From Toxorhynchites rutilus septentrionalis (taxonomy: Eukaryota > Arthropoda > Insecta > Diptera > Culicidae): 64,000 bases of DNA. The notes under the pieces are model-generated. The model had not been told where the DNA came from, made no database searches, and worked only from the letters and a program-made list of their open reading frames with translations. Made by a program: the position numbers and the translations under genes. This document shows, piece by piece, positions 56,066 through 64,000 of this stretch; position 1 is the stretch's first letter; the number at the start of each line of letters is the position of its first letter. Where the stretch lies: the NCBI RefSeq assembly GCF_029784135.1, contig NC_073746.1, positions 182,533,983 through 182,597,982 of the forward strand, read 5' to 3'.

Positions 56066-57385
56066 ATACAGCTGCTAGGGAGTGATGGACAGTGTAAAGT
56101 AAGATATGAAAAAAGAGCATCCAACTCCGACTCTCTCCCTTTCTCTCTGTTTATTTACGTTTCAGTTTCTGGACAAACAAACGGTGAAAGAGAGAAAATA
56201 AAATTATTCCTCTCGCGAGCGATAAATTTCTGTTTCTCGCGAAACACGATGAATATGGATATCTCACTTGCACCGTTTGACAATTTAGGTATTCGCGGAA
56301 ATTGTGTTATATTTGCGAATAACGTTTTTTGCAGGGAACATCATGTGCAAGAGCAGAACACCACTCGAACACCACACCACTAGTCACTCGAGTCTAGTTT
56401 AACCCTGAGAGGATTTTGAGTGATTGAGTGGCGCCTTCGAGCTGTTGAGAAAATTTTGAGAAAAATTGGTTCGGAGACTAGACGTGTTCGTTTGCAGTCT
56501 AACTGTCGGTATTTTTTCGTTTCGCTCATTTCAGTGTGCAGATCTTGTGTAAAAATGTTCTTCCTTCCTCGTGACAATTCGATCCGGAGAATTTCTTGGA
56601 TTATTTTCCTAAATTCCATGGATACATTTTGTAAAACTATAGTGGAAAGAGGATAAATTTTGTTTACGTTCGTTTTTCACAGTGAAAGATATCGCATCAC
56701 TCATTGTAAAATAATTGTAGATATCGAATCGTTCTTCGTATCTAGTATCAATATCTAATCGTATTTTGTGGTTGCATGTTCGATTCAGAGGGATTTTTTT
56801 TGCGCGGCAGAATATGGACACGTCAACCAACGTGTAGTGTGGGTTTATGTGCATATCGCTATGAAAGTATCACTATGAACCTTGCAGGAATTGAAAACAT
56901 CATGAGTAGACAGCAAAGTTCTCCTTATTTACATTACTTTCCAGTCATTCCATGCCAAGTGGTTTCCAGATTTTTCGTGACATCTGGTAGTTCTGTTCGT
57001 TCCGACCCGTTGTTTTTTTTTTATTTTGACATAGGACTATGTCTTTGATTTCTATATAGGGGGTCACTCTACGAAAAATGTAACGATTTATTAAGAGTTT
57101 TCAAACGCATATTACTCAAAATGGTTATTGCGACATATGTTGTGTTATACATCATTAGACAGGAAATTTATCCAGATTTTTTTTTGCTTGAAACATGAAC
57201 AGTGAATATAGTAAAAAAAAAGTTAACAATTTGACGATTTAATTGGGTATGTTTTCTTTCGAATGCACTATCCACTCGCTTCCTCCCCGACGCAACGAGC
57301 AATCTTTTTGCCTTAATTCGGGCGTTAGCTCATAATGTGAGTTGGTGCGGGAAATGAATTATTCTCCGTTTACCGATAATAGACA
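56066..57385. other. No gene recognised
   Basis: An initiator-like TCAGTGTGCAG at about 56532 precedes a 34-codon ORF (56554-56656) without recognisable family. Nothing else assignable. Confidence 0.4.
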
Positions 57386-57389
57386 TTAA

Positions 57390-57830
57390 CTTTATATTAT
57401 ATTGTATGTCGTCCAATCAATTTGTGCTCAATTCATATTTTCATCGTGTAGGTCTCACTACTAACAATTTGTGTAATTGTGGTCCAGGATGTCATAATAT
57501 CGAGTATGTTGTTTGGTTATGTTAAAATGCAATAAATGAATTTAAATGGCTGCTGATTTAGAAGATCGAAAGGGTATACCCACGTAAATCAGATTGTGAT
57601 AGCTTGAGTAGTCGCGATCTTACAGGACTATAAAGTTATTACAATTAATGTTCCGGACAACGTGGTAACGAAGGAGATAATGATAATTTTATCTGTAATA
57701 TATTTTTGTAGTCATAGATTGATTTGACTCAGGCTTATATTCATGTAAGCCTTAACTATTTAGACTTGTGTGTGATACATGATGACTCTTTGTCTTCTTC
57801 TGCATGATTGAATAAACTGAAGAAAAGGCT
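57390..57830 (+). pseudogene. LINE ORF2 C-terminal fragment (I/LOA-type family)
   Basis: Reading MSSNQFVLNSYFHRVGLTTN then NLCNCGPGCHNIEYVVWLC aligns with the C.CG...H.IEHVVWSC finger of the copies at 9990-10060 and 26740-26820. Stops follow, and the 3' UTR ends around GATTGAATAAACTGAAGAAAAGG (57805-57830). A short 5'-truncated, more diverged copy. Confidence 0.75.
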
Positions 57831-58278
57831 AGTAATGGCTCTAATGGTATTTTTGTGTACATTTTTGAAAAGAATGGGGTCCCGAATTCTACCACGTGAT
57901 GTCATCTAACCCGTTTAAAGGATACAAGTACATACATGAAACGAGTTTTCCAGGGCATCCATTTGATGTATCAAAAAAGAAAAAAATGAAGATTTTGAAG
58001 AATGAAAAACTCAATTTAAATGCAATTACTATACACAATCACAGTTCTATGTCAAGATCCCGTCCGTACCCCTAGGCTCAGACTCATCAACATTTTTTTC
58101 ATTAGGCTGTACATTTCCATTTTAAGGTTTCCAAGTTTCCAGACATTCGTTGGAAAGCTACTGTCAGTGCGCGTCTTTTTCAGTGTATGTCAAAAAGATG
58201 AAGCGTACACAACATAGTTTTTTGTCACCTCGAATATGTCGAATTTCGTACCAACGAGTGTTACTTCATTACTTCAAT

Positions 58279-59237
58279 ATGAAGAAAACAGCTGCGGAAA
58301 GTCATCGCATTTCGGTGGAAATTTATGGTAACCATGCTGCAACTGAGCGAACGTGTCAGACCTGGTTTTTTTGACTTGGAAGACGAAGAACGTTCCAGAC
58401 CGCCAAAAAAGTTTGAAGATGAAGAATTGGAGGCATTACTCGATCAAGATCCATCGCAAACGCAACAAGAACTTGCAAATACACTTGGAGCAGCTCAGCA
58501 AACCATATCCGATCGTTTAAAAGCAATGAGAATGATCCGAAAGATAGGACATTGGGTGCCGTATGAACTGAAGCCACGAGTCGTCGAAAGCCGTTTTTTC
58601 ACATGCGAACAACTGATCCAACGGCATAAAAGAAAGGGTTTTTTGATCGAATCGTTACTGACGATGAGAAGTGGGTCCATTCGGACAATCCTAAATGACG
58701 GGCAACGTATGGATACCCTGACCATCCATCAATATCGACGGCCGCGCGGAATATTCACGGCCAGAAGGTTATGCTGTCTATCTGGTGGGACCAGCTGGGT
58801 GTGGTGAACTATGAGCTGCTAAACCCGAATGAAACCATTACGGGTGACCTCTACCGACAACAATTGAAGCGTTTGAGCCGTGAACTGAAGGAAAAACGGC
58901 AACAATACGAGCAAGACACGATAAAGTTATTTTGCAGCTCGACATTGCTCGGCCGCATGTCGCAAAACAGGTCATAACATACTTGGAAACGCTGAAAGGG
59001 GAGGTCCTATCCCACCCACCGTATTCTCCAGACATGGCTCCGTCCGATTACTACCTTTTTCGATCGATGCAACATGGCCTGGTTGACCAGCACTTGTCCA
59101 ATTTAGATGAAGTCAAAAATTGGATCGATTCGTGGTTAGCTGACAAACCGGCCGATTATTTCCGCAAAGGGATCCGTGAATTGCCAGGAAGATGGGAAAA
59201 AGTTTTGACTAGCGATGGGCAATACTTTGAATATTAA
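58279..59237 (+). pseudogene. Mariner transposase, frameshifted but nearly full length
   Basis: N-terminal helix-turn-helix segment (MKKTAAESHRISVEIYGNHA, CQTWFF), then EDEELEALLDQDPSQTQQEL and LGAAQQTISDRLKAM. A DDEKW motif (first Asp) is readable around 58660 in another frame, then QKVMLSIWWDQLGVVNYELL. LDIARPHVAKQV follows: the second Asp motif, usually HDNARPH, with Asn replaced by Ile after the Asp. Finally HPPYSPDMAPSDYYLFRSMQ (third Asp) runs to TAA at 59235. At least four frameshifts (near 58373, 58655, 58750, 58920). Length matches mariner (about 340 codons). TIRs not identified. Confidence 0.9.
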
Positions 59238-59261
59238 ATTTGTAACCATTCTTGCAGGACC

Positions 59262-62158
59262 GCATATTTTCGACGTAGAACTACGCAATTATGCAATCCA
59301 CTTGTTCACCACTTCGAATATTATTTTGGAATGCATCGAAAATTTTGAAATAGATTATGTTCTTCGTTACAAATAAATTTGATGAGCGCCCTTTTACTTT
59401 TGATATGATGACTAGGACTACCAAAATATGTGAACGGAAGAATTGTCAAACGATCATGGTATTTTAAATTTCCCTCGGAAATTATTGCACATCTCATGTT
59501 TACGTAGTTCTCGAACCGCGAGAGTTCATTCGCCTCTAGTATCTGAAATGACGATTTTCTCAGGCTTCTCAGTTTAAAAGTACGTTTTAGGGAAACATAT
59601 TACGGTCTGCACAACGACAAGCGAGTACAGAAGTACTCAACACCAAATAATACCCCGGACTTGCATGTATTTGCGAAGCGGATTCCCCCAGACACATTAT
59701 TTAGAAGTCCGTGTTAGGGAAACACAGCTCAGTGCGAAAAAACTACCCTCGACTTGCATGTATATTTGCAAAGCGGATTTCCACAGGTACATCGATTTTG
59801 AAGTCTGTGTTGGGGAAACCGTAAATTGGGCCAACCAAAAATAGGCAGTTAGGGCGTTTAGACTTGACATTTTACAGTTGTTCAATTGTTCATCTCATGA
59901 AAAGTAACGTTTTATCAATTGTGATAAACGCGTAGAAATATTTCCCATCAATTGATGCAAACATCTTTCCGAACTGTTAATAAATGTTCGAGATATAGAC
60001 ATTCGAAATACGGGTAGCGTTAGCACACAAATCGGCAGAACAAATGTATGGAAAAACGGAAGTTCTTCCAGTTTTCATTAATTTAAATCGTTTAGAGATT
60101 AGCGAATTGTAATGTATATCATATCAAATAAATCTTAGAGAATTTCCGATTCGATTGGTATACAAATCATGAGAATTCGTTCACAGTGAAAGTAGTTATT
60201 AACGTTAACTTTATTTCATAAAAACGTGACCTGTTTTCTGGTTTGGCACCCTTCCTGAAAGACGTAGTTCTACGTCAAAAAGAAAACGAATAAACTAACC
60301 GGTATTATATGATAGCGGTTGTGTTAAAATGACTTGAAATATAAAACGATTTTTTTCATTATATTAGGTGTTAGTTCAATTGAAATTCGCATTAAAATAT
60401 TCGTCGGTTTCAGTGGCGCCTGAAGTTATACAACCGGAATGTAAGTGATCCAAAGCTCAAAGACGATAGTTTGGACTTGTGTCCAGTAGATGTCGCTCCA
60501 GAATAATGAATCGACCTGGAACGTAGAGTGCCTTTAGTGTTTTCCTCCGCAAACGAAACACCAAACTGACGAAAACTGATAATTTATGACGACGGCACGA
60601 CGAATCACTGCACAAACGTATGTATTCGACCGTTGGTCACCACTTGATACTATGGGCACGGAAGTGGGATAGAAAACGGTACAAAAACCACAAAGAAATG
60701 ACGGCGAAAAAAACAACAATCAACAAATCAAAAGTAAATACTCAGAAAGTAAAAATTATGAATGAAAATTACCTTTTCCATTTCAAATATGTTTTCTCTA
60801 TAAGAAAGTAACATGTTTTTTTAATGAGAAAAATATTATAATTGTGTTCGATAATGATAATTACCTTCTAATAAATTGGTGAGTTTTTTTTCTTCTGACG
60901 CACCATTCCATCCATACAGAACACATGAGCCATCACGTACAGGGCCACAGAAGGCGACTTTCATCATATCTCATTCCACTCCGGCATCTCCTATCGTGAA
61001 ATGCACTATCAAATGACTGATTATCATCCTTCTGTCATCATCACTCGGTTGTAAACACTGAATTACATCGTGAAACTAAACAGTCCATAGCATATCCAAA
61101 CTAAGCATGCAACAAATAGCCCAATGGAATTCTACGACAACTATGCGGTCGGGTCTCGGACACAACTTTCCTGTGATTTTTTTCCTATATCACAATATGT
61201 AATGCTGTAGAACAGTTCACATTTTTTTGACGTAGAACTACGTCTTTCAGGAAGGGTGCCAAATCAGAAAAAAGGTCACGTTTTTATAAAATAAAGTTAA
61301 CGTTAATAACTATTTTCACTGTGAACAAATTCTCATGATTTGCATACCAATCGAATCGAAAATTCTCTAAGATTTGTTTGCTATGCTATACATTACAACT
61401 CGCTAATTTCTAAATGGTTTAAATTCATGAAAACTGGAAGAATTTCCTTTTTTCCCATACATTTGTTCTGACGATTTGTGTGCTAACCCTACCCGTATTT
61501 CGAATGCTTATAACTCGAACATTTCTAACCATATCGGAAAGATGTTTACATCAATTGATAGGAAATATTTCTACGCGTCTATCACAATTAATAAAATATT
61601 ATTTTTCATGAGATGAACAATTGAATTACTGTAAAATGTCAAGCGTTATCATAACACCCTAACTGACAAGTTTTGATTGGCCCGATTTACAGTTTCCCCA
61701 ACACAGACTTCAAGATCGATGTACCTGTGGAAATCCGCTTTACAAATATACATGTAAGTCGAGGATATTTTTGTTCCCACCGAGTTGTGTATCCCTAACA
61801 CGGACTTCAAAATTAATGTGCCTGGGAAGATGTTTCCCTAAAACGTACTTTTAAACTGAGAAGCCTGGGAAAATTATCATTTCAGATACTAGAGGTGAAT
61901 GAACTTTCGCGATTCGAGAACTACGTAAACATGAGATGTGCAATAATTTCAAAGGGAGAATGTAAAATACAATGATCGTTTGACAATTCTTCCGTTCACA
62001 TATTTTGGTAGTCCTAGTCATCATATCAAACGTAAAAGGACGTTTATCAAATTTATTTGGAACGAAGAACATAATCTATTACAAAAATTGCATTCAAAAA
62101 TAATATTCGAATTGGTGGATTGCATAATGTAATTGCGTAGTTCTACGTCGAAAATATG
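59262..62158. mobile_element. Large inverted repeat, about 1-kb arms around a 0.94-kb centre
   Basis: Left arm 59262-60292 and right arm 61233-62158 are reverse complements over most of their length. Examples are CGACGTAGAACTACGCAATT (59269) against AATTGCGTAGTTCTACGTCG (62131), and AAAAGTACGTTTTAGGGAAAC against GTTTCCCTAAAACGTACTTTT. Inner ends carry GACGTAG..CTACGTC as well. Non-coding. Inferred to be a foldback transposon of the palindrome family also seen at 6365-7660. Confidence 0.8.
60293..61232. other. Centre of the large inverted repeat, no gene recognised
   Basis: The right part (61130-61200) has ACAACTATGCGGTCGGGTCTC, a word also found near 7640, so the centre may itself hold another partial copy. 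No coding signal. Confidence 0.45.
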
Positions 62159-62159
62159 C

Positions 62160-64000
62160 AGTCGTATCCTAGATTCAACCCCTTACAATTTTTTTTAAAT
62201 TTATAAGGTTTTGTTTTTTGTTAAGTTACGTGAGCACATAGTTGCTTTATACTGAATTTATTTCACAATAAAGTTACATAAAATTGAATGAAAGTAAGTG
62301 GTAGCTAATAGACTAAACTATCATTTGATGACAAAACCTTACCATATGATTGCTTTCTAAACATCCATGAACAATTAGCAATGTTGCTGTTCGATTTTTC
62401 GAACGCTTCGCCTATAATGGGTTAATGCATCCACTATATAGAGAAGATTGTAAAAATCTATTGCTTTCTCTAATACCAAGACCAAGACTTCTTTGAGAGA
62501 GGCATTTTGAAGCTACGCTTAGAATGGCAATAAATTTCACAACAAAACGGTGCATACGCAAACGGTGCGGTGCAAATCGGACAATCCGAAGCATGATTCT
62601 AAAAACACAGTTCAAACAACGCACTTTGGTTTTGCCACCAATCGAAGACATGCACCAACCGTGGCCCAATCACGACTGAGATCAAATTCAAGGTGAATGA
62701 TACCTCTGTACTTATTCTCCTCCACTCACACACTCCCAAGAAGAATTTTCTGCAATATTTCAAAATTCGAGAATTGATTTAAATGCAATTTAAAACAAAT
62801 GATTACTAAATCAACGGTAATCCTACGTCAAACTTGCAGTTGTGTTGCAGATATAACCCACCATGAGTGTCTCTTCTTCAACGACTTTAACTCTTTGAAT
62901 TTATCAATAGTTTGTGTTACCCATTCTGCGTGCGCGCTCTATTCCAAAAACAACGGTTCCAGATGCTGCAAGGAAATATCGTTTTCAAGCCAGAGACACA
63001 CAATAGGGATGAGGATACAAATATGAGATAATAGGTTCTTCATCCTTGAAAAGAAAATTGAACTGAAAGGGTAAAAGAAAAATTGAATCGCTATACGCTA
63101 TACGCTATTAAAAATTGAAAAAAGATCAATAGAAATCAATCTAATTTGAATTTATGCAATTTACGAATTAGTTGAAATGGATGCACAGATTTCTGCATTT
63201 TTAGTAGAATTTAAATTTAAATTTATTCTTTGTAACAGAAGGTTTAATGTCAGAGGCAGTAGGTGAAGATTAGACTGTGGAGGAGACTCAAAGTAAATAT
63301 ATTTGTTATAAGAATGATATACGAAACTAAATAAAATATTCGTAGGATTTTTTAACCATCAGACTAACGGAATAGAGTTGGTTTATTTAAATTGAACATC
63401 CTCCCGTGTTCAACAGTTTGGTTAGCGAATGTTGTTCTTCATTAACGTTCATTTCGATTAATTTCGATCATAACCGAAAGACTAACAATAACCCCACTTG
63501 CTTGGAACAAATATGAGTTGTTCTTCAGTCAATGATTTTAAAACTCATATCAGAAGATTGCCATCAGCTGACCCGTGGCTCAGGGGAAGTCCTCAGAGTC
63601 TTGCTCCTGCCTGCCGCTGCTGTGGTGTACAAGAGTCCGATCCAAAAGTGCTAGATTTAGTCAAACATTTGGGTTGATATTCGTGTCCGATAAGGTTATA
63701 ACATTTTGACAGTTTGTTTCGGGAAGGTAACGTGCGAACACAACATGGGGAATACCGTTTTCGACCTTTTCTCTCTGTATCTCTCGCTTTTAACTGCTGC
63801 CAAGACTGATTAAATATGAAAATTTATTCATGGAATCTTTTATCCCGAGCTGTCATCGTAAAGAAAAACGAAACTGATCGCCACCCCAACCGGGCTCAAG
63901 ATGAGCGAAAACTCCGCGGAGATACGGAAGGAAGAAACGGGAAAAGGAAAACGAGCAGATGTGTTTGAGCGTTAGCCGATGCGGAAAACCTTCAAAGATA
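62160..64000. other. No gene recognised
   Basis: AT-rich to about 63560, then more GC-rich. Palindrome-family word CCTACGTCAAAC at 62823. Minus-strand 85-aa frame at 62412-62669 has no recognised family. Confidence 0.45.
63571..63660 (+). mobile_element. Possible tRNA-like SINE head
   Basis: GTGGCTCAGGGG (63575) resembles an A box and GAGTCCGATCC (63633) a degenerate B box, 58 nt apart start to start, somewhat long for a tRNA. No cloverleaf was established. Low confidence. Confidence 0.25.

Overview
The window looks like intergenic, transposon-packed DNA from a culicine mosquito (Aedes-like). This is an inference from: tRNA-headed SINEs resembling the mosquito Feilai type; a transposase fragment with the 37-residue D-to-E spacing of the ITmD37E family; BEL/Pao, jockey-like, CR1/L2-like and RNase H-bearing LINEs; several mariners; and abundant foldback MITEs and microsatellites. 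No conserved multi-exon host gene is recognisable. The only host-gene candidates are a 157-aa secreted-type ORF (40853-41326, +), a 70-aa membrane-type small ORF (2028-2240, -), and a possible 5' UTR exon with a consensus splice donor (2433-2520, +).

Layout. 1-1310: jockey-like LINE endonuclease remnant (-). 2.0-2.5 kb: small ORF and divergent exon candidate. 3.2-4.2 kb: dead Tc1/Tc3-like transposase between direct repeats. 4.2-7.7 kb: foldback and hAT debris. 8.5-10.7 kb: 3' part of an RNase H-bearing LINE (copy 1). 10.9-13.3 kb: nested palindromic MITE carrying a Helitron. 13.8-14.3 kb: hAT-type MITE. 16.5-25.0 kb: dead BEL/Pao element split by a CR1/L2-like LINE (-), itself split by a mariner, itself holding a solo LTR. 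25.1-27.35 kb: LINE copy 2. 27.35-28.6 kb: Tc1-like element holding an ITmD37E fragment. 28.7-29.6 kb: TIR element. 30.6-32.7 kb: second copy of the palindromic MITE, with a SINE. 32768-40226: full-length env-bearing Ty3/gypsy (errantivirus-like) element on the minus strand, inserted in a (TA)n tract. 44.4-45.8 kb: CT-rich minisatellite. 46.6-48.8 kb: about 2.1 kb of a CGAAAA hexamer array open in all six frames. 51.4-52.3 kb: mariner. 52.4-55.15 kb: pogo/Tigger-like foldback split by a LINE tail and a SINE. 55.8-56.05 kb: SINE. 57.4 kb: LINE fragment. 58.3-59.2 kb: mariner. 59.26-62.16 kb: inverted repeat with arms of about 1 kb.

The most interesting unit is the errantivirus-like element. 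Its two 384-bp LTRs look identical by eye and are flanked by TATA on both sides, so the insertion is recent. It has a tRNA-Ser-type primer-binding site, a polypurine tract, gag, pol and env. Pol is broken only by one extra A in a homopolymer in reverse transcriptase. A leader exon whose ATG opens a 7-codon ORF ends at a consensus donor. Joined to an acceptor at the pol/env boundary, it enters the env frame exactly. The same ATG would therefore be a minimal upstream ORF in unspliced RNA and the env start in spliced RNA. Pol and env also share one frame with no stop between them.

Most of the rest is decayed transposon sequence layered by nesting, so genes here do not form a pathway. The layering records insertion order and may act as a small-RNA source, which is a hypothesis only.
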